The notes under the pieces are model-generated. The model was not told where the DNA came from. It searched no databases and worked only from the letters and a program-made list of their open reading frames with translations. A program made the position numbers and the translations under genes. This document shows positions 16,500-26,405 of a stretch of 64,000 bases of DNA, in pieces. Source of the DNA: Pseudomonadota bacterium (GTDB taxonomy: Bacteria > Pseudomonadota > Gammaproteobacteria > Xanthomonadales > Xanthomonadaceae); NCBI GenBank assembly GCA_023419315.1, contig JAEZYE010000009.1, positions 1 to 64,000 on the forward strand. The letters run 5' to 3'. Each line of letters starts with the position of its first letter. Position 1 is the stretch's first letter.

Positions 16500-19234
16500 G
16501 CGGATGCATCCTGCAGGGGCGCCGGTTCGCCGCGACGCGGCGGCACCGGCGCGAAATAGCCCACCACCGTGCACAGCAGCCCGTAAGCGATGAACGAAGC
16601 GATGCCGAGCGCATCGCCGAGATTGCCGCGATCCACCAGCAGCAGCTTCAGCAGCACGACGCCCATCAACACCGCGCCGGCCAGCCACAGCGTGCGCTGT
16701 CCGCGCCGCGAACCCAGCACCCAGCCGATCACGCCGAGCACGCTCCACGTGACCGTCAGGCTGGTCTGCGCGAGGCTGGTGGACAGCATCGCGTCGCTCC
16801 ACGCGATGCCGCCCCAGTGGTGGACGCTGCGCAGCACGCTCGCGGTAATCAGGCCGAATCCGAGCAACGAGATCACCAGCGGACGGCGTTGGCCCCAGCC
16901 CTCACGTATGCCGTCCGAAGACAGCCAGACGGCCAGCAGCACGATGAAGGCCAGCTGCGCCAGTTCGACCGGGTTGAGAAGCGGCAGCCACGGCAACGGC
17001 GATGCCGCGCCCGACGACAGCAGCGCCATCAGCCACATGACGCCGAGCAGGGCGATGTACACCACTTGCAGCGCGCGGCGCCACCCATCGAAGCGTTCGC
17101 CTTGCGGCGCGGACAGCCATGGCCAGCGGTACAGGCTCAGCGCCAGCATCGCCAGCCAGGGCGCGGCGACGCCCAGCAGATGCCAGCCTTCGGCCAGCGC
17201 GTAGCGGCGGCCCAGCCAATCGAGCAACAAGGACAACACCATCGGCCAGATCAGCAACCAGGCGAACTGCGCCCATCCCGCCAGCGGATGCTCGCTGCGG
17301 CGCAGGCAGATCAGGCTGCGTATGCCAAGCACCGCATAGATAAGCCACGCCCACACGCCATGGCCCGCGAACGGTTGTCCGTGTGCGTCGCTCTGCAGCA
17401 GCGCCAGCGGCACGGCGGCGATCAGGGCGAGCAACGTCGTCACGGCAAGCGCCGTCCATTCGCGACGCCGGTGCACTTCCGCCGCCATCCAGCCGGTCAC
17501 TGCCGCCAGTACGAGCAGGGCATCGGCGCGCGAGACCCAATCGACGAAGCGGCCGATTTCATGGATCACGCTGCCCAGCCACCACGCCATGCCCCACAGG
17601 TAGAACGGCAACGCCCAAGGCGTTTCCGCGCGGCGATGCACGGCTGCGGTCGCCAAGCCGGCCAGCGCGATCAGCAGCGCGCTCATGAACATCGGATTGG
17701 CGACGGCGACATCGCCCTTCGGCGCGTCACTCAGGAAGAACGCCAGCGCGGCGAGCACTTGCAGCAGCGTTCCGCTGAGTTGCGGCAAGCGACGCTGCTG
17801 GCGCAGGCCCAGCCAAATCAGCGCCGCGCCTTCCAGCGCGAAGACGCAGGAGGTGGCGCGTGCAGACAGCGCCAGCGGTACCGACAGCGTCGCAAAGCCC
17901 ACGGCGAGAATCGCATAGGGGGCGGTCAAGGCGGCGTAGCCTTCGCGACGGCGCAGCCATGCCGCCAGCACGGCGTAAATCGCTGCCAGCGCCAGCGCGT
18001 TGAAGGCCAGCGGCAAGCCCTTTCCTTCCAGCAACCCGGCCTGCAACGAGAACGCCACCAGCGGCGTGCCGAACACCAGGCACCCTTCGACGAAGCCGCG
18101 CCGGCTCGACGGCATGCGACGTGCGTAGAGCAGCGGAATGATCAGGTAGAAGGCGAAGAACAGCAGCAGGAACGGTTCGGTGCTGGCGAATTTGTGTGGT
18201 GCGTAGTCCAGTACGCCCCACAGCGTTCCGATGCCGAAGGTGAATGCGAAACCCAGCAGGTTCAGCACGCGCCACGGCTTCCACCACGCTACGCCCAGGA
18301 TGGCGACGTTGAGCACCGCGTAGTACGAAAACAGGGCGACATGGTTGCCGCTGCCGGTGGACAGCCAGATCGGGGCGAGGAATCCCGCCAGCAGCGCGAA
18401 CACCGCCAGGGCTTTCGCGTTCTGCAGTACGGCCAGAGCGCCGGCGCCGAAGATCAGGGTCACGCTGATGGCGAAAGCGGGTGTCGCGTCGATCAAGCCT
18501 TCGCGCTTGAACGCAGCGAACACGGTCAGCAACAGGATGCCGATCGCGCCGCCCTGGAGACTGAGCGCGAAGCTGCGGTGGCTCTCGCGCTTGCGCCATG
18601 CAAAGACGAGTGCGGCCAGTGACGCGGCGGCAATCGCAGCCAGCCGGAGTTTGATCGGCATGCGCAGCCAGCCCTGGTCGCTGGCGTACTTGAGCAGGGC
18701 GGCCACGCCCGCGAACAACACCAGCACGCCAATCTTCACCGGCACGTTGCCCACGGTGAACCAGCGCTTCACCGCACGCATCGCCAGCGTGATGAAGTCC
18801 GGTCGTACAGGCGTCGAGGGCGTTTCCCGAGGCGGTGGGACCGGCGTTCGCGGCGGCGGCGTCCGCATCGCGGGCTCGACACGCGGCGAGACCGGCGGCA
18901 ACGGCGGAGGCGAGACCGCTGGCGGTGGCTGGGGCGCTGCGGCAGGGCGCGAAGGCGGCTCAGGCGACGGCGCGGCCCGCGGCTCCCCTTCGCGCACCAG
19001 TTCCGCCAGCGTCGGCGCGTCTGTGGGCGACGTCGCCTCGGCAGCCGCTGCATGCGCGGCGGGCGCGGCGGGCGCGGACGGTACGCCGGCCGATTCCAGC
19101 GCGTGCAGCCGCTGTTCGAGCCGGCTCACGCGTTGCTTCACGCCTGACAGCGATATCAGCGTGATGACCAGCAATACCGGCACGGCCAGCACCGCCAGGC
19201 CGACCAGCACCAGAATGGCCCCGAACTCATCCAT
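16496..19234 (-). CDS. DUF2339 polytopic membrane protein
   Basis: Large membrane protein of 912 residues. It starts with a membrane helix (about 5-27), then a short coiled-coil-like stretch (RVSRLEQRLHALES) and a long Pro/Ala-rich linker (about 50-140). The remainder is an almost continuous series of more than twenty hydrophobic helices, the typical DUF2339 architecture. No catalytic motif is recognised. The paired DUF3999 protein starts inside its stop codon. The pair separates gap from pgk, which in many relatives are closer. A structural or transport role in the envelope is possible but unproven. Confidence 0.85.
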   Translation of the reverse strand: MDEFGAILVLVGLAVLAVPVLLVITLISLSGVKQRVSRLEQRLHALESAGVPSAPAAPAAHAAAAEATSPTDAPTLAELVREGEPRAAPSPEPPSRPAAAPQPPPAVSPPPLPPVSPRVEPAMRTPPPRTPVPPPRETPSTPVRPDFITLAMRAVKRWFTVGNVPVKIGVLVLFAGVAALLKYASDQGWLRMPIKLRLAAIAAASLAALVFAWRKRESHRSFALSLQGGAIGILLLTVFAAFKREGLIDATPAFAISVTLIFGAGALAVLQNAKALAVFALLAGFLAPIWLSTGSGNHVALFSYYAVLNVAILGVAWWKPWRVLNLLGFAFTFGIGTLWGVLDYAPHKFASTEPFLLLFFAFYLIIPLLYARRMPSSRRGFVEGCLVFGTPLVAFSLQAGLLEGKGLPLAFNALALAAIYAVLAAWLRRREGYAALTAPYAILAVGFATLSVPLALSARATSCVFALEGAALIWLGLRQQRRLPQLSGTLLQVLAALAFFLSDAPKGDVAVANPMFMSALLIALAGLATAAVHRRAETPWALPFYLWGMAWWLGSVIHEIGRFVDWVSRADALLVLAAVTGWMAAEVHRRREWTALAVTTLLALIAAVPLALLQSDAHGQPFAGHGVWAWLIYAVLGIRSLICLRRSEHPLAGWAQFAWLLIWPMVLSLLLDWLGRRYALAEGWHLLGVAAPWLAMLALSLYRWPWLSAPQGERFDGWRRALQVVYIALLGVMWLMALLSSGAASPLPWLPLLNPVELAQLAFIVLLAVWLSSDGIREGWGQRRPLVISLLGFGLITASVLRSVHHWGGIAWSDAMLSTSLAQTSLTVTWSVLGVIGWVLGSRRGQRTLWLAGAVLMGVVLLKLLLVDRGNLGDALGIASFIAYGLLCTVVGYFAPVPPRRGEPAPLQDASA

Positions 19235-19398
19235 CTCGCCTCCCCATGCGCTTCATCCCCGCTTCGTGCGCGGCGCCCCGATCAGGACGATCGCCGCAGC
19301 CTCCGCGAAAGAGCGCGCGTTTGCAACACGCCCCGGCCGGGTGGATGCGGGCGCCACCGCCGGTATCGCCACGCGCTACCGGATCCCGGAAACGACAA

Positions 19399-19416
19399 GG
19401 GCGCCCGAAGGCGCCC
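19399..19416 (-). terminator. UUCG-loop hairpin after gap
   Basis: Stem GGGCGCC with GGCGCCC; read on the minus strand the loop is TTCG, a very stable tetraloop. It is 22 bases past the gap stop and followed by TTGTCGTTTCC, a weak T-rich tail. It would reduce read-through into DUF2339. Confidence 0.65.
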
Positions 19417-19437
19417 CCGTCCCGTCATTCCGGTGGC

Positions 19438-20547
<1,110 letters not shown>

Positions 20548-20553
20548 TCACCA

Positions 20554-20567
20554 TTGATCCGGATCAA
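20554..20567. promoter_or_regulatory. Perfect FNR/Anr binding site upstream of ompW
   Basis: TTGATCCGGATCAA matches the FNR/Anr consensus TTGAT-N4-ATCAA exactly. Its centre is 77 bases before the ompW start and 118 bases before the divergent gap start. If the site acts at the class II position (-41.5), transcription of ompW would start near 20602, with a weak -10-like GAAACT at 20590-20595. Confidence 0.75.
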
Positions 20568-20637
20568 GGCGAGGTTGGAAAAGGGCGAGGAAACTGGTCC
20601 CCGTTCTTTCACGCAACCCCAAAAAAACGAGACATCC

Positions 20638-21258
20638 ATGAAAAAGCCTCTGATTGCCCTGCTGTCCCTCGCCATTGCCGGCGCCGCCGCTCCCGCCTTC
20701 GCGCAGTCGAAGGGCGACTTCACCGTGGGCATCGGCGTCCATCAGGTGAACCCGGATTCCGACAACGGCAAGATCATCAACAACACCGTCGCCGTCGACG
20801 TCGACAGCGACGTCAAGCCGACCGTGACCTTCGAATACTTCCTGGCCGACAACCTGGGCCTGGAAATCATCGCCGCGCTGCCGTTCAAGCACGAAATCGC
20901 GCTCCAGGGCATGGGCAAGGTCGCTGAAACCAAGCAGCTGCCGCCGACCGTGACCCTGCAGTACCACTTCAACAGCAAGGGCAAGGTGTCGCCGTTCCTC
21001 GGCGCCGGCGTCAACTACACCACGTTCTTCAGCGAAGACACCAAGGGCGCGCTGGCCGGCGCCGACGTCAAGCTGGGCAATTCGTGGGGTCTGGCCGCGC
21101 ATGCGGGCCTGGACTTCAACATCAGCGAGAAGGCCGCCATCCGCATCGACGCGCGCTACATCGACATCGATACCGACGTGAAGCTCAACGGCACGAAGAT
21201 TGGCACCGCCAACATCGATCCGCTGGTCTACGGCGCAGCCTACGTGCTGAAGTTCTAA
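20638..21258 (+). CDS. ompW: OmpW-family outer-membrane protein
   Basis: Small eight-stranded beta-barrel porin, 206 residues. The signal peptide MKKPLIALLSLAIAG continues to a cleavage site AFA-QS at about 22. The mature protein alternates polar and hydrophobic residues, with OmpW motifs FEYFLADNLGLEIIAALPFKHEI, LQYHF and FLGAGVNYT, and ends in the aromatic outer-membrane sorting residue (YVLKF). OmpW proteins are thought to admit small hydrophobic molecules, and ompW is FNR-regulated in enteric bacteria; the exact FNR-type site upstream fits that. The start at 20638 is the only one that leaves a proper signal peptide. Confidence 0.88.
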   Translation: MKKPLIALLSLAIAGAAAPAFAQSKGDFTVGIGVHQVNPDSDNGKIINNTVAVDVDSDVKPTVTFEYFLADNLGLEIIAALPFKHEIALQGMGKVAETKQLPPTVTLQYHFNSKGKVSPFLGAGVNYTTFFSEDTKGALAGADVKLGNSWGLAAHAGLDFNISEKAAIRIDARYIDIDTDVKLNGTKIGTANIDPLVYGAAYVLKF

Positions 21259-21270
21259 GGGGAAGTGCCG

Positions 21271-21319
21271 ATGCGATCGGACCATGTCGGATAAAATCGC
21301 CGCATGGTCCGATTCGCAT
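21271..21319. repeat. Long inverted repeat spanning the S1/P1 nuclease start codon
   Basis: ATGCGATCGGACCATG at 21271-21286 and its reverse complement, with one extra T, at 21303-21319 frame a 16-base loop. The right arm contains the ATG of the nuclease gene (21304). In RNA this would be a roughly 16-bp stem that hides the start codon and starts 12 bases after the ompW stop. It may act as a terminator-like or translation-controlling hairpin. Confidence 0.55.
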
Positions 21320-22119
21320 CCACTGCCTTGCTGTCTCTCCTGCTCCTGGCCATTGCCGGCCTGCCATCGCCGGCTCTGGCCTGGGGTTTTACCGGTCACA
21401 GGCTCGTCGCGCGCCTGGCCGAACCCGATCTGCAGCCGCGCACGCGCGCGCAGATTCAATCGCTTCTCGAAGGCGAATCCGATCCCACGCTCGCCGGCAT
21501 CGCCAACTGGGCCGACAAGCTGCGCGATACCGATCCCGCACTCGGCAAAGCCACGTCGCGCTGGCATTACATCAACCTCGGCGAACAGGCCTGCACCTAC
21601 GTGCGCGAACAGTCCTGCGCCGACGGCAACTGCGTCGTCGAAGCGCTCCGTGCACAGACCGCCATCCTCGCCGACACGCAGCGCAGCAAGGCCGAACGAC
21701 TGCAGGCGTTGAAGTTCGTGGTGCACTTCAGCGGTGACGTCCACCAACCGCTGCACGCGGGCTTCGAACACGATCGCGGCGGCAACGATGTACAGACGAA
21801 TTTCGAAGGAAAAGGCAGCAACCTGCACAGCGTGTGGGACAGCGGCCTGCTCAGATCGCGGGGCCTGGACGAGGATGCGTACGTGGTGGCGCTGCGTGCG
21901 TTGCCGGTGAGCGAGCACCTCGACGTATCGCTGCCGCCGCAGTCGAATCTCTGGGCCGAAGAATCCTGCCGCATCGTGCAGCAGAAGGGCTTCTATCCAC
22001 CGCGCGCGAAACTGGATCGCAGCTACTACGACCGCTTCCGCCCCGTCGCGGAACAGCAGCTACGCCTTGGCGGTGCACGCCTGGCCGCCCTGCTCAACCG
22101 GGCGCTGGCTTCGCCCTGA
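21304..22119 (+). CDS. Secreted S1/P1-family nuclease
   Basis: Periplasmic or secreted zinc-dependent nuclease of 271 residues. The signal peptide ends at PALA, leaving a mature N-terminal Trp (WGFTGHRLVA); in S1/P1 enzymes the amino group and side chain of this first Trp help bind the zinc cluster. Further ligand motifs are NWADKLRD, WHYINL, HFSGDVHQPLHAG, the HDRGGND stretch and NLHSVWD. Such enzymes cut single-stranded DNA and RNA and remove 3'-phosphates, supporting nucleotide scavenging. No good Shine-Dalgarno is visible, and the start lies in a hairpin arm. The modABC genes follow after about 108 bases. Confidence 0.88.
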   Translation: MVRFASTALLSLLLLAIAGLPSPALAWGFTGHRLVARLAEPDLQPRTRAQIQSLLEGESDPTLAGIANWADKLRDTDPALGKATSRWHYINLGEQACTYVREQSCADGNCVVEALRAQTAILADTQRSKAERLQALKFVVHFSGDVHQPLHAGFEHDRGGNDVQTNFEGKGSNLHSVWDSGLLRSRGLDEDAYVVALRALPVSEHLDVSLPPQSNLWAEESCRIVQQKGFYPPRAKLDRSYYDRFRPVAEQQLRLGGARLAALLNRALASP

Positions 22120-22227
22120 CGGGCGCTCGTCGCTTGTGCTGCGCGGCGGGTGCCGGCCTTCCCGACATGTCATCGCCAGGCTCACGCCATGCGGTTATCG
22201 TGTCGCTTCCCCTCGCGGAGCTCCGGC

Positions 22228-23022
22228 ATGATTGACCCCGTTTCGTGGCGTTCGCGCTTGATGCTTCTGGCCGGCCTGGTGTTCGGCCTGTTCTGCATCG
22301 GCGTATCGCAGGCGCAGGAGAAAACCGCGCTGACCGTGTTCGCCGCCGCCAGCCTCAAGGAATCGATGGACGAAGCGGCCGCTGCGTACGAGCGCGATGC
22401 CGGCGTGCCGGTGCGCGTGTCCTACGCCGCCAGCTCCGCGCTCGCGCGGCAGATCGAACAGGGCGCACCGGCCGATGTGTTCTTTTCCGCCGATCTGGAA
22501 TGGATGGATTACCTGCAACAGCGCAACAAGGTGAATGCGGCGCAGCGGCGCAACCTGCTGGGCAACCGGCTTGTGCTGATCACGCGCAAGGACAACGCGG
22601 TGCGGGTGGATCCCGCGCGCAGCGGATCCCTCTTGGCGGCGCTGGGTGCGCAGGGACGCCTCGCCGTCGGCCAGACCCGCAGCGTTCCTGCCGGCAAGTA
22701 CGCGCGGGCATCGCTTGAAAGACTCGGTCAATGGGACAGCGTGAAGACGCGCCTGGCCGAATCGGAAAGCGTGCGCGCCGCGCTGATGCTGGTCTCGCGC
22801 GGTGAAGCACCGCTGGGCATCGTGTACGCCTCCGACACCCGCGCCGAACCGTCGGTGCGCGTGGTCGCGACGCTTCCTGCCGACAGCCATCCGGATATCG
22901 TCTATCCGGTTGCGGCGTTGCGCGGCGCGCGCGAAGCCGAAGCCGCCGCATTCGTGCGCTGGCTGGCGTCGCCGAAGGGCCGCGCCATCTTCGAACGTCG
23001 CGGCTTCAAACCGTTGGACTGA
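22228..23022 (+). CDS. modA: Molybdate-binding periplasmic protein
   Basis: Substrate-binding protein of the molybdate ABC importer, 264 residues from the ATG at 22228, which has GGAG 7 bases upstream. Two earlier in-frame starts (22150 and 22189) give a poorer signal peptide. The signal segment ([22 protein letters not shown]) precedes the mature start [21 protein letters not shown], the ModA hallmark in which the first Ser and a later [21 protein letters not shown] contact the oxyanion. It is followed closely by modB and modC. It supplies molybdenum for molybdoenzymes such as nitrate or DMSO reductases. Confidence 0.9.
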   Translation: MIDPVSWRSRLMLLAGLVFGLFCIGVSQAQEKTALTVFAAASLKESMDEAAAAYERDAGVPVRVSYAASSALARQIEQGAPADVFFSADLEWMDYLQQRNKVNAAQRRNLLGNRLVLITRKDNAVRVDPARSGSLLAALGAQGRLAVGQTRSVPAGKYARASLERLGQWDSVKTRLAESESVRAALMLVSRGEAPLGIVYASDTRAEPSVRVVATLPADSHPDIVYPVAALRGAREAEAAAFVRWLASPKGRAIFERRGFKPLD

Positions 23023-23030
23023 GGCAACGC

Positions 23031-23726
23031 ATGGCCGACTGGTTCACGCCCGAGGAACTCACCGCCATCCAGCTGAGCATCAAGGTGGCGCTGACTGCAG
23101 CGATCGCCAGCCTGCCGTTCGGCGTCGTGGTGGGCTGGCTGCTCGCGCGGCGGCAGTTTCCCGGCAAGGCGCTGCTGGACGCGCTGGTCCACCTGCCGCT
23201 CGTGCTGCCGCCGGTGGTAATGGGCTACGCACTGCTGATGACGCTGGGCACGCAGGGCGCCATCGGCGGATTCCTCGAACGCCACTTCGGCATCGTGTTG
23301 GCGTTCCGATGGACCGGCGCGGCGCTGGCCTGTGCGGTGATGGGCTTTCCGCTGATGGTGCGCGCCATCCGGCTTTCATTGGAAAACACGGACCGGCGGC
23401 TGGAGCAGGCCGCCTCCACGCTCGGCGCAAATCCGTGGCGGGTGTTCTTCACCATCACCCTGCCCCTGGCATGGCCGGGACTCATCGCCGGCGTCGTGCT
23501 CGCCTTCGCCAAGGCGCTGGGCGAGTTCGGCGCGACCATCACCTTCGTCTCCAACATTCCCGGCGAGACGCAGACGCTTTCGTCGGCCATCTACGGGTTG
23601 ATGCAGGTGCCGGGCGGTGAGAACGGCATCTGGCGACTGGCGGCGGTCGCCGTCGTGATCTCGCTGGGTGCGCTGCTGTTTTCCGAATGGCTGGCCCGGC
23701 GCCAGCGCCATCGGGAGGATGCGTGA
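23031..23726 (+). CDS. modB: Molybdate ABC transporter permease
   Basis: Inner-membrane permease, 231 residues with about five to six helices. The cytoplasmic EAA-like loop is EQAASTLGANPWRVFFTITLPLAWPGL (coupling to the ATPase), followed by the family stretch AKALGEFGATITFVSNIPGETQT. It begins 8 bases after modA. Its stop shares a base with the modC start (TGATG), so the two are translationally coupled. Confidence 0.93.
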   Translation: MADWFTPEELTAIQLSIKVALTAAIASLPFGVVVGWLLARRQFPGKALLDALVHLPLVLPPVVMGYALLMTLGTQGAIGGFLERHFGIVLAFRWTGAALACAVMGFPLMVRAIRLSLENTDRRLEQAASTLGANPWRVFFTITLPLAWPGLIAGVVLAFAKALGEFGATITFVSNIPGETQTLSSAIYGLMQVPGGENGIWRLAAVAVVISLGALLFSEWLARRQRHREDA

Positions 23727-24349
23727 TGTTGCGGATGGATGTACGGCTGCAACGTGGATCGTTCGAACGCACGATCCGCATCCATTCCGAAGCCCGCGTG
23801 CTTGCCTTGACCGGGCCGTCCGGCGTCGGCAAGACCACCGTGCTGAACGCCATCGCCGGCCTGGTCACGCCGCGCGATGGGCGCATCGAGATCGACGGCC
23901 GCGTGCTGTTCGATCGCCGGCAGCGCATCGACGTGCCGACGCATCGCCGCCGCATCGGCTACGTCTTCCAGGATGCACGGCTGTTTCCGCATCTGGATGT
24001 CCGCCGCAACCTGCGCTATGGCCGGCATGGCCGCGATTCACAGGCGCGCTTCGGCTTCGATGCGATGGTCGATCTGCTCGGCATCGGACCGCTGCTGGAT
24101 CGGCCCACGCGGAATCTTTCCGGTGGCGAGGCGCAACGGGTCGCCATCGGTCGCGCCCTGCTTTCGCAGCCGGAAGTGCTGTTGTTTGACGAGCCGCTGT
24201 CCGCCCTCGATCAGGCGCGCCGCGAAGAACTGATTCCGTACCTGCAGCGCGTGCGCGATGAGATCCGCTTGCCGATCGTCTACGTCAGCCATCATCCCGA
24301 AGAAGTGAAACGCGTGGCCGATGCCGTCCACGAGATGGCGCCCGCCTGA
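23726..24349 (+). CDS. modC: Molybdate ABC transporter ATP-binding protein, lacking the Mop domain
   Basis: ATPase of the molybdate importer, 207 residues from the ATG at 23726 (GGGAGGA upstream). All ABC motifs are intact: Walker A GPSGVGKTT, Q-loop FQDARLFPHL, signature LSGGEAQRVAIGRALL, Walker B VLLFDEPLSALD and the H-loop in VYVSHHPEEV. The usual ModC is about 350 residues with a C-terminal Mop/TOBE molybdate-sensing domain; here the protein stops right after the ATPase core. The short form is known in some other lineages, so it may be natural rather than a truncation. Confidence 0.9.
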   Translation: MLRMDVRLQRGSFERTIRIHSEARVLALTGPSGVGKTTVLNAIAGLVTPRDGRIEIDGRVLFDRRQRIDVPTHRRRIGYVFQDARLFPHLDVRRNLRYGRHGRDSQARFGFDAMVDLLGIGPLLDRPTRNLSGGEAQRVAIGRALLSQPEVLLFDEPLSALDQARREELIPYLQRVRDEIRLPIVYVSHHPEEVKRVADAVHEMAPA

Positions 24350-24388
24350 CCCTCCGCCCCCGAAATCCGTCCACCTTCCACCACACCC

Positions 24389-26338
24389 ATGCCCCAGTAT
24401 CTCGACTCCCTGGATGACGCTGTCGACGTGATCCTGCAACGCTGTCCGCAGGCATTGCGCATGGGCGCACCGCTCGGCATCGGAAAGCCGAACCGGCTGC
24501 TCAACGCCTTGTACGAACGCATCGCAGCCGACAGTTCGCGTCCGTGGTTCCTGTACACCGCGCTGTCGCTGGACCCGCCCGCGGGCGGCGCCGGCCTTGA
24601 AGCCCGCTTCGTGCGTCCGTTCGCCGCACGCCACTTCGGTGAAGACTATCCACGGCTGGCGTATGTGCAGGCGATGCGGCGCAACGCCTTGCCGCCGCAT
24701 ATCCAGGTCGAAGAGTTCTACATGCAGTCCGGCGCGATGCTCGGTTCGTCGCAGGCGCAGCGCCGCTACGCCAGCCTGAATTACACGATGGTGGCGCGTG
24801 CGCTGGGCGAGCGCGAAGTGAACATCATCGTGCAGAAGGTCGCGCGCGAGCCGGGCGGCGGCCGCCGGCTGTCGCTGTCATGCAACAACGATCTCACCCA
24901 GGACGCAGTGGACGCCGTACTGGCGCGCGGCCTGCCGCGTCCGCTGCTGGTGGCCGAAGTCGATCCCGAACTGCCGTGGCTGGGCGGCACCGCCGCCGTG
25001 GACGAAGATTACTTCGACGTGGTGGTGACGCCGCCGGGACCGTATCCGCGACTGTTCGGCCTGCCGCGCCAGCCGGTGGCCGATGCGGAATACGCGATCG
25101 GCCTCTACGCGAGCGCGCTGGTGCGCGACGGTGGCACGTTGCAGATCGGCATTGGTGCGCTGGCCGATGCGCTCTGCCACGCGCTGGTCCTTCGGCATAC
25201 CGACAACGCCGCGTATCGTCGCGTACTGCACGCACTGGATCCGGATCTCGAACGGCATCCGGCGGTGATCGCCAGCGGCGGGCTGGATCCTTTCGCCATC
25301 GGCTTGTATGGCTGCAGCGAGATGATCAACGAAGGTTTCAAGCGCCTGGTCGAAACCGGCGTCATCCGCCGCAAGGTGGTGGATGACGAAGCGCTGATGC
25401 GCCGCATCGCCGATGGCACGGCCAACCTCGGCGATCACGCGCGGCTGCAACGCGACGGCGAATATCTCCACGGTGCGTTCTATCTGGGCTCGCCCGCGTT
25501 CTACGACTGGCTGCGCGCGTTGCCTGACGAGGCGCGCCGCGGCATCGGCATGCGCCGCATCGGCAGCATCAATGAACTCTACGGCGGCCATGAATCACTG
25601 GAGCGCCTGCAGCGTCGCGATGCACGCTTTTTCAACTCGTGCATGATGGCGACCGCACTCGGCGCCGCTGTCTCCGATGGGCTCGAAGATGGCCGTGTCG
25701 TGTCCGGCGTGGGCGGGCAATACAACTTCGTGGCGATGTCGCATGCCTTGCCCGACGCACGCTCGGCGATCATGTTCCGTGCGGTGCGCGAACATGCGGG
25801 CAAAACCGAATCCAACGTGCGCTGGAACTACGGCCACACCACGATTCCGCGCCACCTGCGCGATCTCTTCATCAACGAATACGGCATTGCCGATCTCTAT
25901 TCGCGCAATGACGAAGACTGCGTGATCGCGATGGCCTCGATCACCGATGCGCGCTTCCAGCCGTCGTTGCTCGAATCGGCGAAGCGTTCGCGCAAGCTCG
26001 ACGCCGGGTTCCGTGCGCCGGAGCACTGGTCGCGCAACATGCCCGCGGAACTGTCCACGCGGCTGCGCCCGTTCCGCGACGACGGCACGCTGCCGGATTA
26101 CCCGCTCGGCAGCGACTTCACGGAAGTGGAACAGCGGCTGGTGAAGGCCCTGGGCTGGCTGCGCAATGAAACTGCGGCGTGGCCGGGCAAGCTGAAGACG
26201 GTACTGCGTGCACTGGCATCGCGGCACGGAGCCATCGACACGGAAGCCCTGCAGCGCATGCAACTGGATGCGCCGAAGTCATTCGCCGATCGCCTGCTCG
26301 CGCGGCTGCAGAAGCTCGCATTGCGCGAAACCCGCTGA
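24389..26338 (+). CDS. Acetyl-CoA hydrolase/transferase family protein
   Basis: Protein of 649 residues whose C-terminal two thirds match the acetyl-CoA hydrolase/CoA-transferase C domain: GIGMRRIGSINELYGGHESL, then FFNSCMMATALGAAVSDGLEDGRVVSGVGGQYNFVAMSHALPDARS. The N-terminal half resembles the CoA-transferase N domain; the active-site glutamate is likely in YGCSEMINEGF. Members transfer CoA between acids (acetate or succinate) or hydrolyse acyl-CoA, so it may balance acetyl-CoA in central metabolism. It is longer than typical 500-residue members. It is the last gene of the plus-strand run after modABC, with no direct functional link to it. Confidence 0.75.
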   Translation: MPQYLDSLDDAVDVILQRCPQALRMGAPLGIGKPNRLLNALYERIAADSSRPWFLYTALSLDPPAGGAGLEARFVRPFAARHFGEDYPRLAYVQAMRRNALPPHIQVEEFYMQSGAMLGSSQAQRRYASLNYTMVARALGEREVNIIVQKVAREPGGGRRLSLSCNNDLTQDAVDAVLARGLPRPLLVAEVDPELPWLGGTAAVDEDYFDVVVTPPGPYPRLFGLPRQPVADAEYAIGLYASALVRDGGTLQIGIGALADALCHALVLRHTDNAAYRRVLHALDPDLERHPAVIASGGLDPFAIGLYGCSEMINEGFKRLVETGVIRRKVVDDEALMRRIADGTANLGDHARLQRDGEYLHGAFYLGSPAFYDWLRALPDEARRGIGMRRIGSINELYGGHESLERLQRRDARFFNSCMMATALGAAVSDGLEDGRVVSGVGGQYNFVAMSHALPDARSAIMFRAVREHAGKTESNVRWNYGHTTIPRHLRDLFINEYGIADLYSRNDEDCVIAMASITDARFQPSLLESAKRSRKLDAGFRAPEHWSRNMPAELSTRLRPFRDDGTLPDYPLGSDFTEVEQRLVKALGWLRNETAAWPGKLKTVLRALASRHGAIDTEALQRMQLDAPKSFADRLLARLQKLALRETR

Positions 26339-26355
26339 CCGGGCTGCAAACAGAA

Positions 26356-26383
26356 ACGCCAGGACGGTTTCCCGTCCTGGCGT
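26356..26383 (-). terminator. Rho-independent terminator of tkt
   Basis: Perfect 12-bp stem ACGCCAGGACGG with CCGTCCTGGCGT and a 4-base loop. On the minus strand it is followed by TTCTGTTTG after the stem, giving a T-rich tail; it lies 23 bases past the tkt stop. It also separates the convergent acyl-CoA gene. Confidence 0.8.
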
Positions 26384-26405
26384 CGCATCTGCCCTCGGCC
26401 GGGTA

